From contig DYKW01000001.1 in NCBI GenBank assembly GCA_020722405.1, positions 18,880 to 45,951 of the forward strand: a DNA stretch of 27,072 nt, written 5' to 3'. The position numbers and the translations under genes were made by a program. Of the stretch, positions 1 to 8,770 are shown in pieces. Origin of the DNA: Anaerolinea thermophila. Its GTDB lineage: Bacteria; Chloroflexota; Anaerolineae; Anaerolineales; DRKV01. The notes under the pieces are model-generated. The model did no database searches. It worked only from the letters and a program-made list of their open reading frames with translations, and was not told the origin of the DNA. How positions within the stretch are numbered: the first letter of the stretch is position 1; each line of letters begins with the position of its first letter.

Positions 1-805
1 ACAGCGCCTCGGTTTCTTGCAGGCTTTGCTGTACTCGTTGGAATAGGGTGGCGTTCTCGAGTGCTAGCGAGAGTTGATCAACGACTTGGGCGACCAGTTG
101 CGTTTCATCCTCATTCCATATACGCTCAGGATTTTCGTCTACTAATTCAACGACACCCAGTGCTTGCTCTTGTAATTGAATCGGTGCAGCCAGCGCGGCC
201 GGCCTTTCGGGCAATTGGGAAGGCCAGGCAACCACTTGTTTGCGTTGCAGACTTTCCCTGGCGGCGGGTGTGAGCGGGTCTTTGGCAGGTGAGATTTTAT
301 CTTGTTCTACCAAAATCCCCTGGGGAATTTGATGGGATGCGGTACCGGTTGGGTGGGAGTCAGCCGGTTTTGCTTTGAATCTCGGGAATGAGGGTTCAAG
401 TTGTTGGCATTGCGTAAACCCCTGATAGCCGGCCGGGGTGTCCCCTTCGGTTGCGGTGCCTGTAATCGTCATGATGGCCGGGATAATGTGTCCATCACGA
501 TGGTGCAACTCAACGCCAATTTCCAGTGGGAAGGTGCCGGCAGTTAGCGCGGCTTCCAGGCGTGGTGCATCTTCTGTGCTCAGTGCGAAGGTCAATGGTT
601 GTCCAAGCCATTCTTCTGTGGAGTAACCCGTTAAATCGGTGCATTGTGGGCTGCAGGCGATGTAGTGTCCCTGGGCATCGGCCTTCCAGTGCCAGCCGCG
701 CAGCGTTTCTTCCGGCGTAGCATGGTCGCCGGTGGGAGGAACGTCCTCCATGCCGGTAAATAGGGTTTCGAGACGGTTACGCAATCGTTTTCGCTTTTTC
801 GACAT
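1..805 (-). CDS. PAS-GAF signalling protein, N-terminal 268 residues (runs off window)
   Basis: Incomplete gene with no stop before base 1. The ATG at 805-803 follows AGGAG with 10 bases of spacing and overlaps the end of the parA-like gene by 29 bases, suggesting translational coupling. The visible protein has a basic start (SKKRKRLRNR), a PAS-like domain at about residues 35-130 (GWHWKAD..G, then TDLTGYSTEEWLGQP) and a short GAF-like unit at about 180-255 ending in QLSLALENATLF. That unit resembles the second, shortened GAF unit of the other sensors in the train. No membrane segment is visible. The protein continues beyond residue 268 with what looks like a signalling helix (QRVQQSLQETEAL). 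Known PAS-GAF proteins often end in a histidine kinase, GGDEF or phosphatase domain; which applies here cannot be seen. As the last visible gene of a train lacking output domains, it is the best local candidate to carry one (inference). Confidence 0.85.
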   Translation of the reverse strand, partial: MSKKRKRLRNRLETLFTGMEDVPPTGDHATPEETLRGWHWKADAQGHYIACSPQCTDLTGYSTEEWLGQPLTFALSTEDAPRLEAALTAGTFPLEIGVELHHRDGHIIPAIMTITGTATEGDTPAGYQGFTQCQQLEPSFPRFKAKPADSHPTGTASHQIPQGILVEQDKISPAKDPLTPAARESLQRKQVVAWPSQLPERPAALAAPIQLQEQALGVVELVDENPERIWNEDETQLVAQVVDQLSLALENATLFQRVQQSLQETEAL

Positions 806-1553
806 GTGTTATCAACTCCTGAGCCAAAACCCGGTATTGTTCGGCGCCGCGGCTGACCTTAGAAAAATGTGTTACCGGTACACCAGCCACGGTACTCTCG
901 CGTAATTTGGTGTCAATTTGAATGGCGGTCTGATAAACCTTTTCGCCGAAGCGGGTGCGGATTTGTTTCTCGATGGTACGGTGAACGCCGTTGCGCAAAT
1001 CTAGCATGGTAATCAGAATGCGGTAATCTAAAGTTTTGTTGCCTTTTTGTTGAATTTGGCGAATCAGTTGCAGAACGTTGCGCAGGGCGTAAGCAGAAAA
1101 ATACTCGGCTTGCGTGGGAATGATGAGGTGTTGGGCTGCCATGAGTGCATTACTGGTAACTGCACCCAAGGATGGCGGGCAATCGAGTAAGATGAAGTCA
1201 TACAATGCCGTGTCACGCAACGCCTGGCGGAGGATATGACGGTAATTTTGCCGGATAGGTAAGAAGCGCTCGGCGGTAATCATCTCTTGGTTGGCGGGGA
1301 TGATATCTAGTCCAGGAATATCGGTCTCGCGGCTAGCGCTCAAAGCAGTACTGGCATTGAGAAGTACATCGGCGATGGTGTGTCGCATGGCCGTTGGTTG
1401 TAGCCCGATACCTAAAGTCAGGTTTGCCTGAGCGTCCAAATCCACTAAGAGCACTTCGTATCCATTTTCAACCAATGCACCGCCGAGTGCCAGGCAGGTG
1501 GTGGTTTTGGCTACACCGCCTTTTTCATTTGCTACGGCAATAATATGGGTCAT
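777..1553 (-). CDS. ParA/Soj-type P-loop ATPase
   Basis: A 258-residue ParA-family (MinD/ParA/Mrp) ATPase. Visible motifs: deviant Walker A KGGVAKTT at residues 11-18 with the signature lysine K11 and K16, the VDLDAQANLT segment (D38, D40), and Walker B ILLDCPPS with D124. There is no N-terminal DNA-binding extension, so it is the short Soj/orphan type. Family members dimerise with ATP, bind DNA or membrane non-specifically and position plasmids, chromosomes, carboxysomes or chemoreceptor clusters. No ParB gene or parS-like site is seen nearby, so a plain chromosome-segregation role is not supported. The ATG at 1553 follows CAGGAG with a 7-8 base gap. The gene lies 16 bases after a membrane GAF sensor and overlaps the next PAS-GAF gene by 29 bases, so it belongs to the sensor operon. 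A role in placing the sensor proteins is plausible but inferred. Confidence 0.93.
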   Translation of the reverse strand: MTHIIAVANEKGGVAKTTTCLALGGALVENGYEVLLVDLDAQANLTLGIGLQPTAMRHTIADVLLNASTALSASRETDIPGLDIIPANQEMITAERFLPIRQNYRHILRQALRDTALYDFILLDCPPSLGAVTSNALMAAQHLIIPTQAEYFSAYALRNVLQLIRQIQQKGNKTLDYRILITMLDLRNGVHRTIEKQIRTRFGEKVYQTAIQIDTKLRESTVAGVPVTHFSKVSRGAEQYRVLAQELITHVEKAKTIA

Positions 1554-1569
1554 AAGGTGCTCCTGGATT

Positions 1570-3288
1570 TTATGGCGGCGTTTCTTGATCTTGGTTGGTT
1601 TGCATGAGCACTTGCGCCTTGGGGACGTTCAATGCACGCTGCAATTCCTGAACTGCGGTTTGCAAGATGGTTTGTGGATCGTTGCTGGCCCGGATGCGAT
1701 TGACGATTTCTGCTGTCAGCCGTTCGCGTTCCGCACGACGCTGGGTAGCGGTATATAACCGGGCACTATCAAGGGCTAGCCCCATTTGCTCAACCAGCGC
1801 GTTTACGAGTGAGCGTTCCTCCGCACTCCAAGGGGGAGTATCCTTAGATTTACGCAACCGCACGACACCGATTATTTGACCGCGAACGGCCACCGGAACG
1901 GCTAACGTGTGCTCATCAGGTTGCACAGCGTGCCCCTCCACTAACGCTTGTTGTAATTCGGGCGACCAATCCTCGTTTACGGGATTGACGAGATCCAGTT
2001 CGTCACACAGGTAGCCGCGTATGTTTTGTGTGTGTAGAAATTGTGCCCATGCTTGCCGGGTGCCTTCGGCGTAAGCCCGTTGTACTGCCTGAAGTGTCTG
2101 CTGGTTTTCAAGGAAAAGACGGGCATTACGAATGGCAACACCTAACTGACCGGCCAAAACTTGCAGAGCTTCCACATCTTCACTCTGAAAAGCACCCTGT
2201 TGTGTACTCTGAATATCAAGTACACCCAGTAAATCACCGCCGGAAACCATGGGAAGTGCGACTTCGGAGCGGGTATGGGGCAGGTCGGGGTTGTCGAAGT
2301 GTGTCGCGTCGCGGCCAACGTCTAGGGCAACGCGTGCCTGGTGTGTTGCGGCAACATACCCAACGTTGCCCTGTGCACCAACTTTGAGCCGGTGTTGCCG
2401 GGCGAGCATTTTACGGCCACCTTCGCTATTGGCAGCACGCAGTACAGCATAGTCGCCCTCGGCGTTTAGCAAAAAGATGCCCACGTGATAAAAGTCAAAT
2501 CGCTCGCTAATCAAATGTACGGCTTTTTGTAAAATTTCATCCAGGTCATTGAGTTCGGCGATGTCCTGGGTTAACTCGGCAATGGCTTCCAACTGGCGCG
2601 TGCGGCTCTCCAGACCACGTGTGCGGCGCTCCAACTCTTGAGAGCGGCTTTGTAGCAAAGCGCGGTTGGCTTGAAGGTCTTGATTGCTTTCTTGTAGGCG
2701 GCGTTGGCTGTCCTGTAGCGTTGCAATAGCGCTACGTAAATCGCGAATGGCGATTTGAATAAGCGCGGTGGCTGCAACTAACGTGATGGACATAGAAAGA
2801 ATCAGGCCCAAGGGAGTGTTATTCTCATTAGGTGGAAACGTATAGATACCATTACCTTCTAGCCAGGCAAAGGCTATCATGACGCCTATACTGACAAAGA
2901 GGAAGAATAAGCGTTCCCTTCTCTGCAACACCAAACTGGCAATGATAATGACCAGCACATACGTTGGAATGGTAGTGCTACGCAGCCCGCCGTTTTGAAT
3001 ATGGGAATAGGTCAGAATTAGCCAGACCACCGTTGTGATGAGCATCCCCCCGGCCCTTACTCGGTTGTGACGGATCAAATAACGTACAAGCAAACCAGTT
3101 AGCAGAAGTAATAGCCCTATGGGAATAATGATTTGAGGGCGGGTAATGCCGAAGGGTGCCAAAAGAATAGCAAACAGTACGGTGACATACAGCACGTATA
3201 AGATGTAAGTAGTAAAGCGCGCCTGCCGGTTGGTTTCCGGGTCGTCGTAAACGGGGGGAGCGAAAAAAGTTTGCATTTGTTTCAACAT
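1570..3288 (-). CDS. Multi-pass membrane GAF sensor, no output domain
   Basis: A 572-residue membrane sensor if it starts at the ATG at 3288. A GTG at 3300 would add four residues, but the likely ribosome binding site AGGAG (3304-3300) overlaps that GTG and sits 11 bases from the ATG, so the ATG is preferred. About residues 25-182 are hydrophobic with roughly six membrane segments and no large outside domain. A long coiled coil follows (about 182-236, with repeated RRTRGLESRTRQLE-type heptads). Then comes a GAF domain at 237-392 (FYHVGIFLLN, DNPDLPHTRSEVALP, GVLDIQS), a linker with AEGTRQAWAQ, a short GAF-like unit at about 440-512 and a C-terminal stub at about 520-562 resembling the first helix and strand of a GAF. 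No kinase, cyclase or receiver domain is present. It starts 8 bases after the stop of the neighbouring paralogue. The ligand is unknown. Confidence 0.9.
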   Translation of the reverse strand: MLKQMQTFFAPPVYDDPETNRQARFTTYILYVLYVTVLFAILLAPFGITRPQIIIPIGLLLLLTGLLVRYLIRHNRVRAGGMLITTVVWLILTYSHIQNGGLRSTTIPTYVLVIIIASLVLQRRERLFFLFVSIGVMIAFAWLEGNGIYTFPPNENNTPLGLILSMSITLVAATALIQIAIRDLRSAIATLQDSQRRLQESNQDLQANRALLQSRSQELERRTRGLESRTRQLEAIAELTQDIAELNDLDEILQKAVHLISERFDFYHVGIFLLNAEGDYAVLRAANSEGGRKMLARQHRLKVGAQGNVGYVAATHQARVALDVGRDATHFDNPDLPHTRSEVALPMVSGGDLLGVLDIQSTQQGAFQSEDVEALQVLAGQLGVAIRNARLFLENQQTLQAVQRAYAEGTRQAWAQFLHTQNIRGYLCDELDLVNPVNEDWSPELQQALVEGHAVQPDEHTLAVPVAVRGQIIGVVRLRKSKDTPPWSAEERSLVNALVEQMGLALDSARLYTATQRRAERERLTAEIVNRIRASNDPQTILQTAVQELQRALNVPKAQVLMQTNQDQETPP

Positions 3289-3296
3289 GATGAACT

Positions 3297-5024
3297 TCAC
3301 TCCTGAGGTGTGGTTTCCTTTCCATTGCCAGGCGCGGCGCGCTCGGGGGGCGCTAGCCGGACTTCGGCCTCTGCCAGACCAAGCGCCTGGCGCAATTCCC
3401 GTATCGCGGTTTGCAATACACTTTGTAGGTCAAGCGTTTCACGCATTCTGGCGGTGAATGTGCTCAGCAGTTGTTCGCGAGTAGCCCGTTGCTGTGCTTC
3501 CTGGTAGAGACGCGCGCTTTCCAATGCCTGGGCAATTTGGTCGCTGACGGTTTGCATCCAGACCAACTCGTTATCTTTCCAGGGGCTGTTTTCCTTCTTG
3601 CGCAGGCGTAAATGAGCGATTGTGTGCTCACGGACTCGAACGGGTAGATACGCGCTATTGTTCTCGGTGTACACCCGCCCTTCGCGTATAGCCGTGCTAA
3701 TCTCATCGGGGAGTTGGCTTAGGGTTCGTAACGGGATAATCCGCTTCCCTTGGCCGAGAAAGCCAAACCAGGGCGCGCGGCGCTGATACTGGTGCCAGGA
3801 TTGTGTGCTGATTTGGGCATAGGCTTTTTCTGCACGCTGTAGGGCACTCTGGCTTTCCTCGCGCAGTTCGGCATTCTCTAATATGGTAGCAATCTGGTCT
3901 GCCAATAGTTGGAGCACCTCGATATCCTCATCGCTAAAGGCATTCGGTTGGTCGCTTTCGATATCCAAAACACCCAGCAATTGCTTTCCAACGTGCAGGG
4001 GTAAAGCCGCCTCAGAGCGTGTAGCCGGTAATTCGGGCAAACGGATGAAAAATGGGTCGGCGCGGGTATCCAAGGCAATACGTGCCCGGCCAGTTTGAGC
4101 CACCAAACCGATGATTCCCTCGCTGCCTACCCTCAAGCGATGTCCTGCTTTGATCAGTTCCTGCCCGCCGCTGCCGCTTGCGGCACGTAGTGTCACATAT
4201 TCGCCTTCTGGATCGAGGAGATAAATACCAACGTGATAGTATTCAAAATACGCTTGAACGCGTTCGGTTGCATCAATTAACAGTTGCTCCAGGGTATCTT
4301 GGGTGGTGAGCGCGCGCGATACCTGCAAAATGCCTTGCAATAGGGTGGTTTGTCTTTTCAAATCTGTCGTGCAAGTTTCCACACGTGCTTCTAGTTCGGC
4401 TTGCAGGGCTTTTAATGCTCGTTCGCGAGTTTCCAGGGCGGTGTGGCTTTCCCTTAATTCCTTCAGAGCATTTCCCAGACCATTATGGTAGATGAACATG
4501 CCGCTGCCTGTCAGCAGGGAAAAAACCAGGTAAGTGCTCCACGCTGAGATGGGGGTAAGTATTTCGGGGGAAAAACTTATCAGCCCGCTATTTTCGGCAA
4601 ACAAGATAGCCAGCGTGGTGACCACGCTTACACCTGATGCCAATGCACTACCTGTACCGCCGAAGATGATACCGCTCATCATAATGAGAACCAGATAACC
4701 GGCGGTGTTGGGCACTTCAATGCCGCCTTCAGCCCATGCGGAAACGGTAAGCGCGATCCATACGGCTGAAAGCACAAACAGGCCGGTGCTTTGTAAATGT
4801 CGGGTATGCAATAGGCCAAATGCAAGAAAGATAACAATTAACATGCTTCCCAGACTGCTTAAAACAAAACCCTGGTTTGGAAATTGCAGTGTGGGTAGCG
4901 CCAGCAGGAAGGCTGCATCTACTATCATGCCAACCAATAACAAATAGTGCAGGTAGACGGCAGCGTAATGCTGTTGCGGATCTTCGAATTCAGGGGGGTG
5001 GAGAAGGGAACGCAAACGAACCAT
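3297..5024 (-). CDS. Multi-pass membrane GAF sensor, no output domain
   Basis: A 575-residue paralogue of the following gene. Residues 24-180 contain about six hydrophobic segments with short loops, so the input is probably intramembrane or cytosolic. A coiled coil covers about 183-232. The GAF core lies at 233-388 (EYYHVGIYLLD, ELPATRSEAALPL, GVLDIESD..AF..ED). It is followed by the linker AYAQISTQSW, a short GAF-like unit at about 440-507 (AYLPVRVREHTIAHLRL, ALESARLY) and the C-terminal stub at about 514-557 (ETLDLQSVLQTAIREL..A). The ATG overlaps the upstream stop as TAATG, with GAGGAG 8 bases before it, a strong sign of coupled translation. No catalytic domain is visible. In GAF1 it has IRLPELPATRSE where most paralogues have FDNPDLPxTRSE. 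The function is sensory by domain content; the signal is unknown. Confidence 0.9.
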   Translation of the reverse strand: MVRLRSLLHPPEFEDPQQHYAAVYLHYLLLVGMIVDAAFLLALPTLQFPNQGFVLSSLGSMLIVIFLAFGLLHTRHLQSTGLFVLSAVWIALTVSAWAEGGIEVPNTAGYLVLIMMSGIIFGGTGSALASGVSVVTTLAILFAENSGLISFSPEILTPISAWSTYLVFSLLTGSGMFIYHNGLGNALKELRESHTALETRERALKALQAELEARVETCTTDLKRQTTLLQGILQVSRALTTQDTLEQLLIDATERVQAYFEYYHVGIYLLDPEGEYVTLRAASGSGGQELIKAGHRLRVGSEGIIGLVAQTGRARIALDTRADPFFIRLPELPATRSEAALPLHVGKQLLGVLDIESDQPNAFSDEDIEVLQLLADQIATILENAELREESQSALQRAEKAYAQISTQSWHQYQRRAPWFGFLGQGKRIIPLRTLSQLPDEISTAIREGRVYTENNSAYLPVRVREHTIAHLRLRKKENSPWKDNELVWMQTVSDQIAQALESARLYQEAQQRATREQLLSTFTARMRETLDLQSVLQTAIRELRQALGLAEAEVRLAPPERAAPGNGKETTPQE

Positions 5025-7756
5025 TACGAGTACTCCTCGTCCGAGTGTTCCATACGGATCTCGACCTCGGCCAGTGTGAAGGCTTCTTGAATTTGGCGGA
5101 CTGCGGTTTGTAATACGTCTTCGATATCCAGGCTGCTACGCACCTCACCGGCAATGCGGCTCAGGCGACGCTCATTTTCAGCACGTAATTGCGTTTCGGT
5201 ATATAGCCGGGCACCATCCAAAGCGCGGCTCAACTCGTCTGTGATGGCTTGTAGGGTCTCTAGTTCTTCTTGAGCCCAACGCCCAGCCTCTTGAGGCTTG
5301 AAAGTTTCAAGGGTACCAATGGTCAATCCGCGAATTTGGATGGGAATGGCAATGTGTTGTCCATCTGCCTGCTCCACCACTGCCAAGGAATGTTTTTTTA
5401 CTGCCTGGTGGGCGGCAGTTGGCAAGACTTCTGGATTTTTAATGATTTGCAAGCCGCTGCTGTTGCTGGTGTACCCTCCGCGCAGCACCCCTTGTAATAA
5501 CTTTTGCCAGGCGTCGCGGCTGAGCGTGCCATAAGTGCGTTGGGCTTCTTCCAGTGCCTGTTGACTCTGGGCAAACAACTCCGCATTCTCGATGGCAACG
5601 GCCAATTGGTCTGCGAGTAGTTGTAAGATGCGCACATCTTCTTCTGTAAAGGCGTTCGATTGTTTACTTTGTACATCGAGAACCCCTAATAGCGTTTGTC
5701 CGGCGATTAGGGGCAAAGCAATTTCGGAGCGGGTTTCTGGCAAATCGGGATTATCGAAAAAGACTGCATCTTCCCCGACATCCAGCGCGATGCGCGCCTG
5801 ACGCCTGTCGGCGACATAGCCCACAATGCCCACCTGTCCGACGCGTAATTTGTGGCTGCGTGCCAGCATACGCTGCCCGCCTTCGCTGTTGGTGGCGCGT
5901 AGCACGGCATACTGTTTATCTTCGTCCAACAAGAAGATGCCAATGTGGTAAAACCCAAGTTCGTGACTGATAAGATGCGTAACACGTTCTAACAACGTAT
6001 TAGTGTCGCGGATAGAGACAATGATATTGCTAATTTGCACCACGATTTCCAATTGTCGAGAGCGTTGTTGAATCTCACGCGTGCGTTCTTCCACCGTGCC
6101 TTCCAGACCGGAAATTGTATTGCGCAGGCGAGCGGTCATTGCATTGAAGGCTTGTGCCAAAAGACTAACCTCATCTTCTCCGGTTACCTGGGCTTGGATT
6201 TCCAGGTTGCCTTGGGTAATGCGACTGGCCGTTTCACCCAACTGTTGTAAGGGGCGGCTAATGCTGTTGGTAAGCACCAGGGCTATCACAATGGCAACGA
6301 ATACGGCGGCAAACGCTACCCCCCCGGATATGATCAAAGCACGAAAAACACCGCTTTGTGCTTCTGCCACATTTTGCTCGGCTAGTAGTGCAACCTGCAA
6401 GTCTGGCAGCCATTTGTAGACGCCATAGACGGGTTCGCCCGCATAGTTTTCGTAACGGCTTTGCCCGCCGGTTTTGGATTGAATGGCTTGATTGATACCT
6501 TCAGTGCGAACATAGCGGCTGCCGGTTAATGGCAAGGGCGTATGAGTCTCGGTAAGCAGAGCCCGATTCAACCCGACCAGATACGTCTCGCCGCTTTCTC
6601 CCAGGCCGGTGCGTTCTTGCATGATGTTATTCAATACGTTGATATTTGCCCGCCCGGCCAATAGACCAATCGTTGTTCCATTTTTATCCAAGAGTGGACG
6701 AGAAAAAATGATGGAAGGTGCATTTGTAGTCAGATCGTAGGTGGGAGGCTGAATGGAGGGTGCTAGCGAGCCCAAAGTGAAAAACGTAGTAGTCGTTACG
6801 ATTTGTCTTTCGCGTTGAGGCATCGTGGATGCCACCACTTGCCCAGATAAATCCACCAGAAATAGTTCATCGAAGTATTGGCTGGCTGCAAGTTGGTCCT
6901 TCAGGCGTTGTTGCAATCTGACATAGGCTGCTTGCTTGTCGTCTTCCGCTATGCGGGGAGCAATCAGGGTAGTGTATACCTCTTGAATGGTCGTATCTGT
7001 GTTTAGTGCCCGTAAATAATTTTGGAGTGTGCTTTGCCATAGAGCGATTTGATTGCGCTTTAATTGTGCTACGGAAGACAACTGGTTGAATACCTGGGTA
7101 CGGGTATTATTGATAGTTGTTGTCGTAAACACAATTGTGATGGTGATGGCGGGGAGGAAGGCCAAGTTAATGGAAATGAGCAATAAGCGATTCCGAATGC
7201 TGGTGGTGGGTAGGATGCGTGCGCCTTCATAGATCATCAACCCTGCAAATGCAATCGCCGAGATCCAATCAGAAGCACTTAAGTAAGTAATCTGATTTGG
7301 AGAAAGCGGTTGAAGGGGAGATAACATGGAGATGAAGAAGCCATAAGCCAGATACAACGTACTCACAGACATCCAGGCATACCAGGCATCTAGCCAGACC
7401 GCCATGCTCATGATGAGTACAGCCAGGCTTGAGGCAACCAGAATGCTCAGGTTGAAACCAAGGAACCATTGGGTGAGCGGCAGGCCGAGCAATGCAACGA
7501 TCATAAAGGGGTAGGCACGGCGTGGGTTCCCCCGCTGCATGGTAAGATAGGCGATAAGGGAACACGCGGTTTCAAACAGTGTAAAACCCATGTCAGCCAA
7601 TATTTGCCAGGCTCGCAGGTTCAGGTAGGCCGGAATGTAGCTGGCAACATTGAGGCCCAAGATGATGGCGCCATAGAGCATGACGCGTTGCAGGATGTAA
7701 TCCCGGCGTTGGAGGCGCTTCTGCATTTTTGTGGTGGACGGTTGAGAGGTTGTCAT
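5024..7756 (-). CDS. Multi-pass Cache-HAMP-GAF membrane receptor, no output domain
   Basis: A 910-residue receptor. About six hydrophobic segments occupy residues 24-180, and another membrane helix lies at about 191-213. An extracytoplasmic region with double-Cache character covers about 215-470 (YFDELFLVDLSGQVVAS; later GESGETYLVG and YGVYKWLPDLQVALLAEQ). A second bounding helix lies at 473-496, and HAMP at 497-548 (SRPLQQLGETASRITQGNLE, GEDEVSLLAQAFNAMT). A short signalling helix leads into GAF1 at about 574-728 (GFYHIGIFLLD, FFDNPDLPETRSEIALPL), the linker TYGTLSRDAW, a short GAF-like unit at about 785-855 and the stub at 862-901. No kinase or methyl-accepting hub is present. The ATG lies 9 bases after the lipoprotein stop, with AGGAG 12 bases upstream. 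GAF1 is very similar to that of the 960-residue receptor (8763-11645), pointing to duplication within the cluster. Confidence 0.92.
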   Translation of the reverse strand: MTTSQPSTTKMQKRLQRRDYILQRVMLYGAIILGLNVASYIPAYLNLRAWQILADMGFTLFETACSLIAYLTMQRGNPRRAYPFMIVALLGLPLTQWFLGFNLSILVASSLAVLIMSMAVWLDAWYAWMSVSTLYLAYGFFISMLSPLQPLSPNQITYLSASDWISAIAFAGLMIYEGARILPTTSIRNRLLLISINLAFLPAITITIVFTTTTINNTRTQVFNQLSSVAQLKRNQIALWQSTLQNYLRALNTDTTIQEVYTTLIAPRIAEDDKQAAYVRLQQRLKDQLAASQYFDELFLVDLSGQVVASTMPQRERQIVTTTTFFTLGSLAPSIQPPTYDLTTNAPSIIFSRPLLDKNGTTIGLLAGRANINVLNNIMQERTGLGESGETYLVGLNRALLTETHTPLPLTGSRYVRTEGINQAIQSKTGGQSRYENYAGEPVYGVYKWLPDLQVALLAEQNVAEAQSGVFRALIISGGVAFAAVFVAIVIALVLTNSISRPLQQLGETASRITQGNLEIQAQVTGEDEVSLLAQAFNAMTARLRNTISGLEGTVEERTREIQQRSRQLEIVVQISNIIVSIRDTNTLLERVTHLISHELGFYHIGIFLLDEDKQYAVLRATNSEGGQRMLARSHKLRVGQVGIVGYVADRRQARIALDVGEDAVFFDNPDLPETRSEIALPLIAGQTLLGVLDVQSKQSNAFTEEDVRILQLLADQLAVAIENAELFAQSQQALEEAQRTYGTLSRDAWQKLLQGVLRGGYTSNSSGLQIIKNPEVLPTAAHQAVKKHSLAVVEQADGQHIAIPIQIRGLTIGTLETFKPQEAGRWAQEELETLQAITDELSRALDGARLYTETQLRAENERRLSRIAGEVRSSLDIEDVLQTAVRQIQEAFTLAEVEIRMEHSDEEYS

Positions 7757-7765
7757 CGAGTATCT

Positions 7766-8770
7766 CTACTCCTGCGTGTAGGCGCTTTCCACATAGCGCA
7801 TGTCTATATCTATCTTTAGATTGGCGCCCATGGTTCCCATGGCTTGTTGCCAACGGCTGACGTCGATCCAGCCCAAAGGGACACTGCCGGTATCTACCAA
7901 TGGGCGCAGATAATCCAGCCCCAGTTCATAATAGATGCGGGTATGGTGTGGATTCCAGCGTTCCAGCAAACTGGCGGTATCGCGCGGCTCGCTCAGCGCC
8001 TGACGCCAGCCTTGCAAAGAGGCCTGTACCATGGCTTGTATCACTTCGGGGTGGCTTTCAGCGTAACCTTGGGTAGTGACCAGCAACCCCTCGTAGGTGT
8101 TCGCGCCATAATCCGCTGGAAAAATCAAGTTGACGCGGTAGCCTTTGACTTGTGCTTCCACAACTTCTTCGATGACATATCCTGTCCAAACATCTACGCG
8201 TTGCTTGAAAAAGGCTGTCATATCTGGAGAGTCTAAATGTACTTCTTGGATATCCTGCCTGGATAGGCCAACGTTTTTCAATGCTTGGGTAACAACCTTG
8301 CCCCAAGGCTCGGAAATAATGGCCACACGTCGCCCGGCGACATCCGGTAGCGTTTGGATGCCGCTTTCTTGGAGCGAAAACAGCACTACAGGGGAAATCT
8401 GAAACAATCCCATAACGACTACTGGATGTTGCGCTTCATCGGCGGCGGTGTTTTCCGCCAGACTTTGGTATTCCGCAAAAGTCAGGATGGCGAAATCGCT
8501 GGTACCATTTTGGAGCGCTTGTGTTGGGTCGATATATCCGTTGTCTGCTAGGCCGCCTTCGACGAGTTCGACATCCAGGTTCTGTGCCTGATAATATTCC
8601 TGCTCGATGGCCTGGTAGTAACCTGCAAACGCTGTCCCGTGCGTCCAGTTCAGTTGCAAGCGAACCTTTTGCAAAGGTGCATTCGTCCCCTTCACTGTGC
8701 CGCGGCACGCGCTGACCGCGAACATCCCCGGCAAAATGAGTAGGAGGAATGCTCGTTTGACCTTAAACAT
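7766..8770 (-). CDS. NMT1/THI5-like (SsuA/ThiY type) substrate-binding lipoprotein
   Basis: A 334-residue ABC-type periplasmic binding protein. The chosen ATG (8770) is preceded by GGAG at 9 bases and gives a classic lipoprotein signal: MFKVKR, a hydrophobic stretch and lipobox V-S-A-C with C22 as the lipidated cysteine. An in-frame ATG at 8791 would add seven residues but has a poor ribosome binding site. The mature part starts with the family hallmark LQLNWTHGTAFAGYYQA, then EYYQAQNLDVELVEGG and a domain ending VPLGWIDVSRWQQAM. Relatives bind thiamine precursors, sulfonates, nitrate or other small molecules. No permease or ATPase gene is adjacent, so it may hand its ligand to one of the receptors rather than feed a transporter (inference). 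The start overlaps the upstream receptor gene by 8 bases and the next receptor begins 9 bases after the stop. Confidence 0.92.
   Translation of the reverse strand: MFKVKRAFLLLILPGMFAVSACRGTVKGTNAPLQKVRLQLNWTHGTAFAGYYQAIEQEYYQAQNLDVELVEGGLADNGYIDPTQALQNGTSDFAILTFAEYQSLAENTAADEAQHPVVVMGLFQISPVVLFSLQESGIQTLPDVAGRRVAIISEPWGKVVTQALKNVGLSRQDIQEVHLDSPDMTAFFKQRVDVWTGYVIEEVVEAQVKGYRVNLIFPADYGANTYEGLLVTTQGYAESHPEVIQAMVQASLQGWRQALSEPRDTASLLERWNPHHTRIYYELGLDYLRPLVDTGSVPLGWIDVSRWQQAMGTMGANLKIDIDMRYVESAYTQE

Noticed and set aside
777..1553. Chromosome or plasmid partition locus
   Set aside because: There is no ParB, no parS-like palindromes and no replication genes in the window.
3286..3300. GTG start at 3300 for the multi-pass GAF sensor
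   Set aside because: The AGGAG ribosome binding site overlaps this codon; the ATG at 3288 is correctly spaced.
7766..8770. Thiamine-precursor uptake operon (ThiXYZ) or sulfonate uptake (SsuABC)
   Set aside because: Only the binding protein is present; no permease, ATPase or thi riboswitch was seen.
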